In this document: positions 38,972 through 46,793 of the stretch, piece after piece
Layout: every line of letters starts with the position of its first letter
Position numbering within the stretch: the stretch's first letter is position 1
Origin: Actinoplanes palleronii
GTDB taxonomy: Bacteria; Actinomycetota; Actinomycetes; Mycobacteriales; Micromonosporaceae
DNA: 64,000 nt
Direction of reading: 5' to 3'
NCBI RefSeq assembly: GCF_016862315.1
Contig: NZ_BOMS01000042.1
Span: 38,773 to 102,772, forward strand
Made by a program: the position numbers and the translations under genes
Notes under the pieces: generated by a model
The model's input: the letters and a program-made list of their open reading frames with translations, nothing else
Told to the model about the DNA's origin: nothing
Database searches by the model: none

Positions 38972-39024
38972 GTAGGTCGGTGGATCAGTGGCGACCTACG
39001 GCTGCCGGACTTCCGGGGCCGTAG
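38972..39024 (-). promoter_or_regulatory. Mutually exclusive hairpins of the chorismate mutase leader
   Basis: Hairpin 1:2 pairs 39018-39024 with 38996-39002 (7 bp, inner 5 bp 39012-39016 with 39005-39009). Hairpin 2:3 pairs 38992-38999 with 38972-38979 (8 bp). They share 38996-38999, so only one can form. Hairpin 1:2 begins within the Tyr codons of the leader peptide, and the 2:3 pairing abuts the terminator stem. This matches the pause/antiterminator logic of ribosome-mediated attenuation. Confidence 0.7.
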
Positions 39025-39050
39025 TAAAAAAATCGCGCACGCTGGATCAC
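38985..39050 (-). CDS. Leader peptide with Phe-Phe-Tyr-Tyr codons, upstream of chorismate mutase
   Basis: This is a 21-codon reading frame starting at GTG (39050) and ending TGA (38985-38987). Residues 1-10 are MIQRARFFYY, encoded with TTT TTT TAC TAC. TTT is a rare Phe codon in this GC-rich genome, which strengthens the case for a sensing function. There is no RBS, but a -10-like CATACT ends 6 nt upstream, so the GTG may be the first transcribed base (leaderless translation, common in actinobacteria). The stop codon lies between the two arms of the antiterminator hairpin. The peptide itself probably has no function; its translation rate would control the chorismate mutase gene. Confidence 0.72.
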   Translation of the reverse strand: MIQRARFFYYGPGSPAAVGRH

Positions 39051-39056
39051 GAGCCG

Positions 39057-39086
39057 AGTATGCCCCGCTCGCGGACCGAGCCGCAA
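39057..39086 (-). promoter_or_regulatory. Candidate promoter of chorismate mutase leader
   Basis: On the minus strand TTGCGG (39086-39081), an 18-nt spacer and CATACT (39062-39057) place the start point at about 39050, the G of the leader GTG. The match to consensus is moderate (3/6 and 4/6). Confidence 0.5.
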
Positions 39087-39125
39087 GGAAACCGCCCGAA
39101 CGTTGGGATGCGAGGCGGGGCAGGA

Positions 39126-39165
39126 GTCCGGGCTTTCCCTCGTACGAGAAAGAGAAAGCCCGGAC
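39126..39165 (-). terminator. Terminator after 5'-nucleotidase gene
   Basis: A 12-bp perfect stem (39126-39137 with 39154-39165) with a 16-nt loop begins 2 nt beyond the stop of the nucleotidase gene. It separates that gene from the chorismate mutase promoter. Confidence 0.8.
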
Positions 39166-39167
39166 GG

Positions 39168-41009
39168 TCAGGGGGCCGTGGTGATCCGGTTGGCCGGGCC
39201 CGGTGCGACGGTGCCGGCGCCGAGGAGAGCGGTCAGCGCGTCGACGTCGAAGCCCGGAGCGGTGACCCGGCCGGTGCCCTGCGCGAGGACGCTGAAACCG
39301 TCGCCGCCGTTGGCCAGGAAGTCGTTCGTGGTGACCAGGTAGCTGGTGGCGGGGTCGATGGCGACCCCGTTCAGCGAGAGGTTGCTGATCTTGGAGCCGA
39401 GCGCGGCCGAGGCGGTCCAGGTGTAGGTCAGGCCGGCCGAGACCTGCAGGATCTTCGTCGAGGTCTGGCCGTTGACGCCGGCGAACTGCTGCTCCAGCAC
39501 GCTCTTGAGCTGCGCACCGGTCAGCGTCTGTGTGACCACCAGGTTGTTGAACGGCTGGACGGTGAACGCCTCGCCGTAGGTGACCTGGCCGTAGGCCTCG
39601 CCGCCGGAGGACTGGTCGGCGTCCAGGTCGGCGCGGATGCCGCCCGGGTTCATCAGGGCGAGCTGCGCTCCGGCGCCCGCGGTGTACTTGAGCTGGGCAT
39701 CCGCGATCACGTCGCCGAGCGGGCTCTCACCGGCGGCGTTGTTGGTGCGCACGATGTCGCCGCTGATGCTGCCGACGATCTTGTTGGCGATCGGGGCGAC
39801 AGCGGTGCGGTACTTGTCGGCCACCTTCTTCGCGGCCGGGTCGACGGTGTCCGGGTTCTTCAGGTAGACACCGGCCGCGTCCTTCTTCCAGCCGCCGTTG
39901 CCGTCCGCGACGCCGTTCTCCACGATCACGTTCTTCGCGGTGATCTCGGTGAACCGGCCGGAGCGCTTGTCCACCGAGTAGTCGATGTCGGTGATCAACT
40001 GGCCGTTGGTCCCGGCACTCGTCACCACGGTGTCCTGACCGGTTTTGTTCGGCAGCTTGCAGGAGTAGAACCGGTGTGTGTGACCGGAAACGACCAGGCC
40101 GATCTCCGGGTTCAGGCCGGCCACGATCGGCACGATCGGACCGGTGAAGCCGGTGCAGTCGGAGACACCCGGTGTGGGCGTGGCGGTGCCCTGCGCGCCG
40201 CCTTCGTGCAGCAGCAGCACCTGGGCCTTGACCCCGAACACCTTGAGGATCTTGCTCCACCGGTTGGCGGTCTCCACCTCGTCGGTGAAGTGCACGTTCT
40301 TGATGCCGGCCGGGTTGACGATGCCGGCCGTGCCCTCCAGGGTCATGCCGATGAAGCCGACCGGGACGCCCTTGACGTACTTGATGTCGACCGGCGGCAG
40401 GATCGGCAGCCCGGTCTTGTTGTTGATCGTGTTGGCGGCGAGGTAGCTGAACTTCGCGCCGCCGAAGCCGTCGCCGTCCTGGCAGCCGTCGACCGGGTGG
40501 CACCCGCCGCGCTGGATCCGGATCAGCTCGTCGACACCCTCGTCGAACTCGTGGTTGCCCACCGAGCTGACCTGCAGGCCGACCGTGTTCATCAGCTCGA
40601 TCGTGGGCTCGTCGTGGAACGCGGCACTGACCAGCGGGGTCGCGCCGATCAGGTCACCGGCGCCGACCGTGGTGGTGGACCGGCCCTCGGCCGCCGCCTC
40701 GGCGCGCAACTTCTTCAGATAGGTCGCGAGGTATTCCACCCCGCCGGCCGGGGTGCTCGTGCCGCTCGCGTTGACCACCGCGCCGCTGCCGGTCGGTGGG
40801 TCGATCGCACCGTGGAAGTCGTTGTAGCTGAGGAACTGGCCCTTGATCACCGAGGCGCCCTGCGGCGCGCCGTAGGACGCGGTCACCGGGGTGAACTCGG
40901 CGGGCAGCGCGGCGGCCGCGGACTGGGCTGCGGGTACGGCGGAGAACACGCCGGCGACGGCCAGCGTGACGGCCGGCACCGCGAGGCGCCGCCGTAGCGG
41001 AGAAGTCAT
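39168..41009 (-). CDS. Secreted bifunctional metallophosphatase/5'-nucleotidase
   Basis: This is an exported enzyme releasing phosphate from nucleotides. A Sec signal peptide (residues 1-35, ending AAQSAAA) is followed by a calcineurin-like domain: the metal ligands lie in FLSYNDFHGAI, GAGDLIGATP, VGNHEFDEG, LLLHEGGAQG and VSGHTH. The C-terminal 5'-nucleotidase domain carries LMNPGGIRADL, YGEAFTVQPFNN and TTNDFLANGGDGF. ATG 41009 gives 613 residues with a G-rich RBS 10 nt upstream; a TTG at 41018 is too close to it. The secreted location suggests phosphate or nucleoside scavenging. Confidence 0.93.
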   Translation of the reverse strand: MTSPLRRRLAVPAVTLAVAGVFSAVPAAQSAAAALPAEFTPVTASYGAPQGASVIKGQFLSYNDFHGAIDPPTGSGAVVNASGTSTPAGGVEYLATYLKKLRAEAAAEGRSTTTVGAGDLIGATPLVSAAFHDEPTIELMNTVGLQVSSVGNHEFDEGVDELIRIQRGGCHPVDGCQDGDGFGGAKFSYLAANTINNKTGLPILPPVDIKYVKGVPVGFIGMTLEGTAGIVNPAGIKNVHFTDEVETANRWSKILKVFGVKAQVLLLHEGGAQGTATPTPGVSDCTGFTGPIVPIVAGLNPEIGLVVSGHTHRFYSCKLPNKTGQDTVVTSAGTNGQLITDIDYSVDKRSGRFTEITAKNVIVENGVADGNGGWKKDAAGVYLKNPDTVDPAAKKVADKYRTAVAPIANKIVGSISGDIVRTNNAAGESPLGDVIADAQLKYTAGAGAQLALMNPGGIRADLDADQSSGGEAYGQVTYGEAFTVQPFNNLVVTQTLTGAQLKSVLEQQFAGVNGQTSTKILQVSAGLTYTWTASAALGSKISNLSLNGVAIDPATSYLVTTNDFLANGGDGFSVLAQGTGRVTAPGFDVDALTALLGAGTVAPGPANRITTAP

Positions 41010-41180
41010 TATGGTCAATCCCCCCGGTCTTGAGTGGATGTTCAGGCAACCTGATCAGCCTGGTGGATCGCCCGCGTCGGCGCCACCACTTCGAGGTGAC
41101 AAGTCGATTGCCGGACGCCGATGGACGGGCCGGTCGGGTGCGTTTTCCTGTCGGGGGGTCGGCATACACTGGCTCCCGCG

Positions 41181-43694
41181 ATGCGACCTTCCTTTGAACC
41201 TTCCGACGACGCCCTGTTCGCGCTGCCCGCCGAGGCTCCGCCGGACCCGCCGGCACCGGCCGGTCCGCCGGCCCGGGCGACTCCACCGGTGGCGCCGCCC
41301 GCCCCACCGGTGGCCCGCGCGGCACCGCGGGTGCACCGGCGTGCCGACCCCGCCGAGCTGCTCGAGGGGCTGAACGGCCCGCAGCGCGACGCCGTGACAC
41401 ACGCCGGCTCGCCGCTGCTGATCGTGGCCGGCGCCGGCTCGGGCAAGACCCGGGTGCTCACCCACCGGATCGCCTACCTGCTGGCCGAGCGGAACGTGCA
41501 TCCCGGCGAGATCATCGCGATCACGTTCACCAACAAGGCGGCCGGCGAGATGAAGGAGCGGGTCGCCGACCTGGTCGGCCCGCGCGCCCGGCTGATGTGG
41601 GTGTCGACGTTCCACTCGGCCTGCGTCCGGATCCTGCGCGCCGAGCACGAGCACGCCGGGCTGAAGAGCACCTTCTCGATCTACGACGCGGACGACTCGC
41701 GCCGGCTGATGCAGATGGTCGCCCGCGAGCTCGACCTCGACCCGAAGCGCTACACGGCTCGCGGCCTGGCCGCCCAGGTGTCGAACCTGAAGAACGAGCT
41801 GACCGACCCGGAGGAGTTCAAGGCCGCCGCCAAGGGCCCGAACGAACGGGCCGTCGCCGAGGCGTACGAGCTTTATCAGCGCCGCTTGCGCGAGGCGCAC
41901 GCGCTGGACTTCGACGACATCATCATGTCGGTGGTGCACCTGTTCCAGTCGCACCCGATGATCGCCGAGGCGTACCGGCGACGCTTCCGCCACGTGATGG
42001 TCGACGAGTACCAGGACACCAACCACGCCCAGTACACGTTGATCCGCGAGTTGGTCGGCGTGCCCGGTGGCGAGGTCGAGCCGTCCGAGCTGTGCGTGGT
42101 CGGTGACGCCGACCAGTCGATCTACGCGTTCCGCGGCGCCACGATCCGCAACATCCTGGAGTTCGAGCGCGACTACCCGGACGCCCGGACCATCCTGCTG
42201 GAGCAGAACTACCGCTCCACCCAGACCATCCTCTCCGCGGCCAACGCGGTGATCGACCGGAACACCTCCCGCAAGCCGAAAAGGCTCTGGAGCGACCAGG
42301 GCGCCGGCGAGCAGATCGTCGGGTACGTCGCCGACACCGAGCACGCCGAGGCCGACTGGGTGGCCCGGGAGATCGACCGGCTCTCCGACCGGCACCAGGT
42401 CCGGGCCGGCGACGTGGCCGTCTTCTACCGCACCAACGCGCAGTCCCGGGTGTTCGAGGAGGTGTTCATCCGGGTCGGCCTGCCCTACAAGGTGGTCGGC
42501 GGGGTGCGCTTCTACGAGCGCAAGGAGGTCCGCGACGCGCTGGCCTACCTCCGCGCGATCGTGAACGAGGACGACACGGTCAGCACCCGCCGGGTGCTGA
42601 ACACCCCGAAACGCGGGATCGGTGACCGCGCCGAGGCCTGTGTCGAGGCCCTGTCGAACCGGGACCGGATCTCGTTCGGCCAGGCGTTGCGGCACGCCAA
42701 GGGTGCGCCGGGCATCTCCACCCGGGCGGTCAACAGCATCACCGACTTCGTCCAGCTCCTCGACGACCTGCGGGAGCTGGCCCTGACCGCCCCGCCGGAG
42801 GAGGTGCTGGAGGCACTGCTGCAGCGTTCCGGCCTGCTCAGCGAGCTGGAGGAGAGCCTCGACCCGCAGGACCAGGGCCGGGTGGAAAACCTCCAGGAGC
42901 TGGTCAGCGTCGCCCGGGAGTACACCGAACGGGTGGAGTCGCTGGCCGCCGCGCCCAGCGAGCCGGACGAGGATTTTGATCCGGAGGCGCCGGTGGCGAG
43001 CCTGGCCGGGTTCCTGGAGCAGGTGGCGCTGGTCGCGGACGCCGACCAGATCCCCAGCGACGACCCCGATCACCAGGGCGTGGTCACGCTGATGACCCTG
43101 CACACCGCGAAGGGCCTGGAGTTCCCGGTGGTGTTCCTGACCGGGCTGGAGGACGGCGTGTTCCCGCACATGCGGGCGCTCGGCGACAACTCCGAGCTGG
43201 AGGAGGAGCGCCGGCTGGCGTATGTCGGGATCACCCGAGCCCGGGAGCGGCTCTACCTCTCCCGGGCGGTGACCCGTTCGGCGTGGGGCCAGCCGCAATA
43301 CAATCCGCCGTCCCGGTTCACCGACGAGCTGCCGCCCGAGCTGGTGCGCTGGGAGCGGACCGGCGCGTCGTACACGTCGTGGTCCGGCACCGGTGGCGGG
43401 GTCGGCGGCCGCGGTGGTGGCGACCGGCAGCGCGGCGGCGGGTTTGCCGGTGGCACCCCGAAGGCGCAGAAGATCGCCGAGCGCCTGGGGATCGACGCCA
43501 GCAAGCTGGCGACCGCCAGCGACCTCAAGTCCACGCCGAAGGTCGAGGCCGGCGATCGGGTCAACCACCAGAGGTACGGTCTGGGCCGGGTCGTCGTGGT
43601 CGAGGGGCAGGGGCCGAGCGCCCGCGCCCAGATCGACTTCGGTGACCAGGTGATGTGGCTGATCCTGCGGCACGCCCCGATCGAAAAGATCTAG
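41181..43694 (+). CDS. pcrA: ATP-dependent DNA helicase PcrA/UvrD1
   Basis: A superfamily 1A 3'-5' helicase for DNA repair and replication-transcription conflict, 837 residues. After a Pro-rich N-terminal extension of about 65 residues the Q-motif (LNGPQRDAVTH), Walker A (VAGAGSGKTRVLT), Ia (ITFTNKAAGEMKER), Walker B (VDEYQDTN), III (GDADQSIYAFRGA), IV (QNYRST) and the late motifs V-VI (TLHTAKGLEFPVVFL, YVGITRARERL) are all present. The C-terminal Tudor-like domain (GDRVNHQRYGLGRVVVVEG) that binds RNA polymerase is intact. The last codons are part of a 26-bp tandem repeat. The ATG at 41181 lacks a clear RBS. Confidence 0.96.
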   Translation: MRPSFEPSDDALFALPAEAPPDPPAPAGPPARATPPVAPPAPPVARAAPRVHRRADPAELLEGLNGPQRDAVTHAGSPLLIVAGAGSGKTRVLTHRIAYLLAERNVHPGEIIAITFTNKAAGEMKERVADLVGPRARLMWVSTFHSACVRILRAEHEHAGLKSTFSIYDADDSRRLMQMVARELDLDPKRYTARGLAAQVSNLKNELTDPEEFKAAAKGPNERAVAEAYELYQRRLREAHALDFDDIIMSVVHLFQSHPMIAEAYRRRFRHVMVDEYQDTNHAQYTLIRELVGVPGGEVEPSELCVVGDADQSIYAFRGATIRNILEFERDYPDARTILLEQNYRSTQTILSAANAVIDRNTSRKPKRLWSDQGAGEQIVGYVADTEHAEADWVAREIDRLSDRHQVRAGDVAVFYRTNAQSRVFEEVFIRVGLPYKVVGGVRFYERKEVRDALAYLRAIVNEDDTVSTRRVLNTPKRGIGDRAEACVEALSNRDRISFGQALRHAKGAPGISTRAVNSITDFVQLLDDLRELALTAPPEEVLEALLQRSGLLSELEESLDPQDQGRVENLQELVSVAREYTERVESLAAAPSEPDEDFDPEAPVASLAGFLEQVALVADADQIPSDDPDHQGVVTLMTLHTAKGLEFPVVFLTGLEDGVFPHMRALGDNSELEEERRLAYVGITRARERLYLSRAVTRSAWGQPQYNPPSRFTDELPPELVRWERTGASYTSWSGTGGGVGGRGGGDRQRGGGFAGGTPKAQKIAERLGIDASKLATASDLKSTPKVEAGDRVNHQRYGLGRVVVVEGQGPSARAQIDFGDQVMWLILRHAPIEKI

Positions 43695-43779
43695 AGCGCG
43701 CCCCGATCGAAAAGGTCTAGAGCGCGCCCCGATCGAAAAGGTCTAGAGCGGCGCCCTGATCGAAAGATCTAGAGGGCGC
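43674..43779. repeat. 26-bp tandem repeat at the 3' end of pcrA
   Basis: The last pcrA codons (encoding PIEKI and the TAG stop) are repeated with a 26-bp period at 43674, 43700 and 43726. A degenerate fourth copy from about 43751 reaches the stop codon of the convergent M23 peptidase gene. Each unit contains CCCGATCGAAAAG and TCTAGAGC, so each supplies a TAG on both strands. Confidence 0.88.
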
Positions 43780-44605
43780 CGCAGCCGGGGATGTCCACCC
43801 CGTGCTCGTGCATCCACGCGGTCGGCTCGACTGGGTTCTTGTAGTGCCCCTGGTGCACCTCGAAGTGCAGGTGGGGGCCGGTCGAGTGCCCGGTCGAACC
43901 CTCGTCGCCGATCTGCTGCCCGGCGCGGACCACCTCGCCGACGGTGACCGCGATCCGCGACATGTGGCCGTAGTGGGTGAGCCAGCCGTTGCCGTGGTCG
44001 ATCAGCACCGCGTTGCCGTACCCCTGTGCCTCACCGGCCCGGACCACCACGCCGGCGCCGGCCGCCACGATCGGGGTGCCGTTCGGGGCGGCCAGGTCGA
44101 CACCGGCGTGCAGGCGTCCCCAGCGCTGGCCGAAGCAGGAGGTGACCCGGGCCGGCGGCAGCGGGTGCACCCAGTCGCCGGCGGCGGCCGGCATCGCGGC
44201 GGTCCGGGCCGCGATCGGCTTCTTGCGGAGCTTCACCGGGTCGGCCGAGGCCGGGCCGGCGCCGGCGTCGTCGTCGGTGCCGTACTGCCGGGGGTGTGCC
44301 TTGGCGGGCGCGTCGTCACCGAGCGGCGGGACGATCGGCCAGGTGGCGGCGGCGTGCGCGGCGGTGTGCCCGCCACTGGAGGCGTGGTCGGCGGGTGTGG
44401 CCGCGGCGGCGGCGCCGGCCATCCCGATGCCGGTGGCCAGGGTGGCGGTCAGCGCGGTGAGGGAGAGGGCGGAGCGGCTGCGGCTGGCGAAGAGAGCCGG
44501 GAAGAGCGGGGCGCGGTGCCGGTGGAGGCGTTCCTGACGGTGCCGGCCGTTGTCACGCGCTGCGGACGACGGTCCGTTGATCTCCGCTGCCCAAGTCTGC
44601 CCCAC
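43769..44605 (-). CDS. Secreted M23-family (LytM) peptidoglycan endopeptidase 1
   Basis: A 278-residue exported protein. After an unusually long N-terminal region (an Arg/His-rich stretch of about 40 residues), a hydrophobic signal segment (ALSLTALTATLATGIGMAGA) leads to a linker and the M23 domain. Zinc ligands are in RLHAGVDLAAPNGTP and HLHFEVH, with THYGHMSRI between. The GTG start has GGGAGGAG 8 nt upstream. It cleaves peptide cross-links or activates amidases. The second M23 gene upstream on the same strand is a paralogue. Confidence 0.9.
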   Translation of the reverse strand: MGQTWAAEINGPSSAARDNGRHRQERLHRHRAPLFPALFASRSRSALSLTALTATLATGIGMAGAAAAATPADHASSGGHTAAHAAATWPIVPPLGDDAPAKAHPRQYGTDDDAGAGPASADPVKLRKKPIAARTAAMPAAAGDWVHPLPPARVTSCFGQRWGRLHAGVDLAAPNGTPIVAAGAGVVVRAGEAQGYGNAVLIDHGNGWLTHYGHMSRIAVTVGEVVRAGQQIGDEGSTGHSTGPHLHFEVHQGHYKNPVEPTAWMHEHGVDIPGCGAL

Positions 44606-44723
44606 GCGAGATGCTCCTCCCGACGACCGTGATCTGTGCTGTCACGGTTCTGTCGGCCCCGATGTGGGGAGCGCTGAGGGAGATGCGGCCGGTTCAACCG
44701 ACCCGCAACCGGAGGGGTTGCGG

Positions 44724-45479
44724 TCAGGAAGCGGCGGCTGCGGCCAAGCTCGCGTACGGCGACTCCATCTGGAGCTGGATGTCGACCTGGTGACCGCGGA
44801 GGAAGGTGATCGGGTCGACCGGCTTGCCGTCGACGTGCACTTCCAGGTGCAGATGCGTTCCGTACGAGTACCCGGTGTTCCCGACCTCGCCGACGACCTG
44901 CCCGGCCTTCACCACGTCGCCCTTTTTCACCAGCAGCCGCCGGGAGTGCGCGTAGATCATCTCGGTGCCGTCGTCCTGCTGGATCGTGATCGAGTAGCCG
45001 TAGCCGCCGTTGTAGCCGGCCGCGGTGACCGTGCCGGCGTGCACCGCCTTGTAGGGCGTGCCGTCCGGGGCGGCCAGGTCGATGCCGGCGTGCAGCTTGC
45101 CGAACCGGACCCCGAACGCGGAGGTGAACTCGTAGTCGTCGAGCGGCAGGAGGTAGACCTCGGAGGCCGCTTCCTCCTGGTTGAGCTTGGTGCCGGCCTT
45201 GGTGGTGCTGTCCCGGGTCTCGCCACGGGAGGCGCGGGTCGCGTCGTCCGAGCGGCTCTGCAGCGCGTCCGTAGCGACCTGGGAGGACTTGTCCAGGCTC
45301 GACAGGACGTCCGGGTTGACCGTCTTGTGGTCCGGGAGGTTCGACGCGGCGCCGAGGGCGACCACGCCGGCGCCGACGAAGGCGGAGGTGACGACGGCGG
45401 CGTAGCGGCTGCGCGGAGGTGTCGGTACGCGACGTCGACCGCGATAGCGATCGGGCTCAGACGACAAGCGCTGGCGCAC
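44724..45479 (-). CDS. M23-family (LytM) peptidoglycan endopeptidase 2
   Basis: A 251-residue paralogue with an Arg-rich N-terminus, a single signal-anchor helix (SAFVGAGVVALGAAS, about residues 30-47), a polar and partly helical linker, and a C-terminal M23 domain with KLHAGIDLAAPDGTP, IYAHSRRLLV and HLHLEVHV. The GTG at 45479 is chosen because GGAGG lies 7 nt upstream; an open extension to 45596 has no RBS. It is 118 nt upstream of the other M23 gene on the same strand. Confidence 0.9.
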   Translation of the reverse strand: MRQRLSSEPDRYRGRRRVPTPPRSRYAAVVTSAFVGAGVVALGAASNLPDHKTVNPDVLSSLDKSSQVATDALQSRSDDATRASRGETRDSTTKAGTKLNQEEAASEVYLLPLDDYEFTSAFGVRFGKLHAGIDLAAPDGTPYKAVHAGTVTAAGYNGGYGYSITIQQDDGTEMIYAHSRRLLVKKGDVVKAGQVVGEVGNTGYSYGTHLHLEVHVDGKPVDPITFLRGHQVDIQLQMESPYASLAAAAAS

Positions 45480-45870
45480 GAAGGATCCTCCGTCAGTGGC
45501 ATTGCGGCGGCAGACTCGAACGCCCGCCGTAAGCGAGTTAACGAGTGCTGTCCGGGCGGTCGCTGGGGGGTGAACCTGTGCGACAGCCGTGGCCACGGTA
45601 ACGAAACGGCAGCCCGCTCACAAGTCGCAGCGCCAATTTCATGACAGTTACACGCCGGTATTGATCAGCTATTGTCCGAATTGGCTACCTTTTTGCTCGT
45701 GGTAAATAGCAACGTTGCGTAATTGCTTTAGGAACGGAAAGTGATGTGACCGGGGTAACCATTCCCTGGCCGTGTCCTGGTGCGGGGTGCTACCCGGCCC
45801 CGGCCGCGGCAGGTTACCGTTCGTTCAGGTGGCCTGGACGTCGAGGTCCTGGAGCTCTAGAGGGGTCAGC
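45480..45870. other. Divergent intergenic region between M23 and B12-binding genes
   Basis: No gene is seen in 391 bp. The region is locally AT-richer (about 45650-45750). It contains several GTAAC/GTTAC words (e.g. around 45597, 45653, 45760 and 45815), which may be operator half-sites for a cell-wall regulator. I could not assign promoters or a known riboswitch. Confidence 0.5.
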
Positions 45871-46275
45871 ATGCAAGCACGGATCAGGGTCGTGGTGGCG
45901 AAGCCCGGGCTGGACGGGCACGACCGGGGCGCCAAGGTGGTGGCCAGGGCGCTGCGCGACGCCGGCATGGAGGTCGTCTACACCGGGCTGCACCAGACAC
46001 CCGAGCAGATCGTCGAGACGGCGATTCAGGAAGACGCCGACGCCGTGGGCCTGTCGGTTCTCTCCGGCGCACACATGACGCTGTTCCGCCGGGTGCTGCA
46101 ACTGCTGGCCGAACGCGAGGCGACCGACATCGTGGTATTCGGTGGCGGCATCATTCCGGAGGGCGACATCGCGGAATTGGAATCACTCGGCGTAGCCAAG
46201 GTATTTACGCCGGGTGCTACTACCGCGTCCATCATCGAATGGGTTCGCGCGAATGTAGTCACCCAAGTGGCGTGA
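45871..46275 (+). CDS. Stand-alone cobalamin-binding subunit of an acyl-CoA mutase (IcmB-like)
   Basis: A 134-residue B12-binding domain protein. The signature [14 protein letters not shown] supplies the cobalt-ligating His, followed by [14 protein letters not shown] and [12 protein letters not shown]. This size and sequence match the small subunit of isobutyryl-CoA mutase (IcmB) and similar free-standing mutase subunits; in Streptomyces such a gene lies near sucCD, as here. No large mutase subunit is encoded in this window, so the partner must be elsewhere. The ATG at 45871 follows a GAGGGG-type RBS. Confidence 0.85.
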   Translation: MQARIRVVVAKPGLDGHDRGAKVVARALRDAGMEVVYTGLHQTPEQIVETAIQEDADAVGLSVLSGAHMTLFRRVLQLLAEREATDIVVFGGGIIPEGDIAELESLGVAKVFTPGATTASIIEWVRANVVTQVA

Positions 46276-46282
46276 GCAGTTC

Positions 46283-46331
46283 GCATAGGGAGAGGCCGGA
46301 CGCACCCCTCACACGTCCGGCCTCTCTATGC
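46283..46331 (+). terminator. Terminator after B12-binding gene
   Basis: A 13-bp stem (46290-46302 with 46314-46326) is extended by a 5-bp outer stem (46283-46287 with 46327-46331) across a 2-nt bulge. Confidence 0.85.
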
Positions 46332-46793
46332 GCGATGCCCCGCCGCCACCCCTCGACCGACAGGGCATCGGCCGTTCTCATCTGCGGGCCCGGGTGAGCG
46401 GGCCGCTGACATCACACTCAACGACGCCCTTCTCCGGTGGGTTACGTGCGCTCGCGTGACTTTTTCCGCCCAGTTCTCCGCGGACCCTCCGGAAGATCGG
46501 CACGGGGTCGCCCAGGTCGCTCCGGGCACTGTTGTCCCTACCGTCCCGGAGCTGCGATTTCGTCCCTCCAGTGTGCGGTCTTGCACACCGTGTACCCGCG
46601 CGGGCACGGAGCCCGATTCGGTCGCTAGTCTGCGGATGAAGGCCATTCGGCGGGATGCTTCTCTACGACGACCTGTCAGATGGCCGAACGATCCTCACGC
46701 TGGCGGCGCCGCTGCGACGCGCCGCGCACACAACAGGTCGGGACGCAACGGTGCGGCTTGCCGGCGCTTGGCGTCGCGAGCGAAAGGAGACAC
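46332..46793 (+). other. Long leader/intergenic region upstream of sucC
   Basis: The 462-bp gap holds no convincing gene; frames open here lack RBS and family features. It should contain the sucCD promoter, but no -35/-10 pair stands out. A good RBS (AAAGGAG) lies at its 3' end. Confidence 0.5.

Noticed and set aside
38960..39030. A possible tRNA or small RNA gene suggested by the dense hairpins
   Set aside because: No cloverleaf or anticodon stem fits. The stems are better explained as an attenuator because of the Phe/Tyr leader frame and the terminator position.
41055..43673. An 872-codon open frame antisense to pcrA
   Set aside because: The complementary pcrA frame has all helicase motifs; the antisense product is compositionally biased and unrecognisable.
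45480..45720. A c-di-AMP (ydaO-type) riboswitch upstream of the M23 gene
   Set aside because: Such elements often precede actinobacterial wall hydrolases, and a G-rich/TGAACC-like stretch is present, but the conserved core segments could not be matched in order on either strand.
46326..46646. A 106-codon minus-strand frame upstream of sucC
   Set aside because: No RBS, no recognisable domain, Arg/Ser-rich composition, and it overlaps the terminator of the B12-binding gene.
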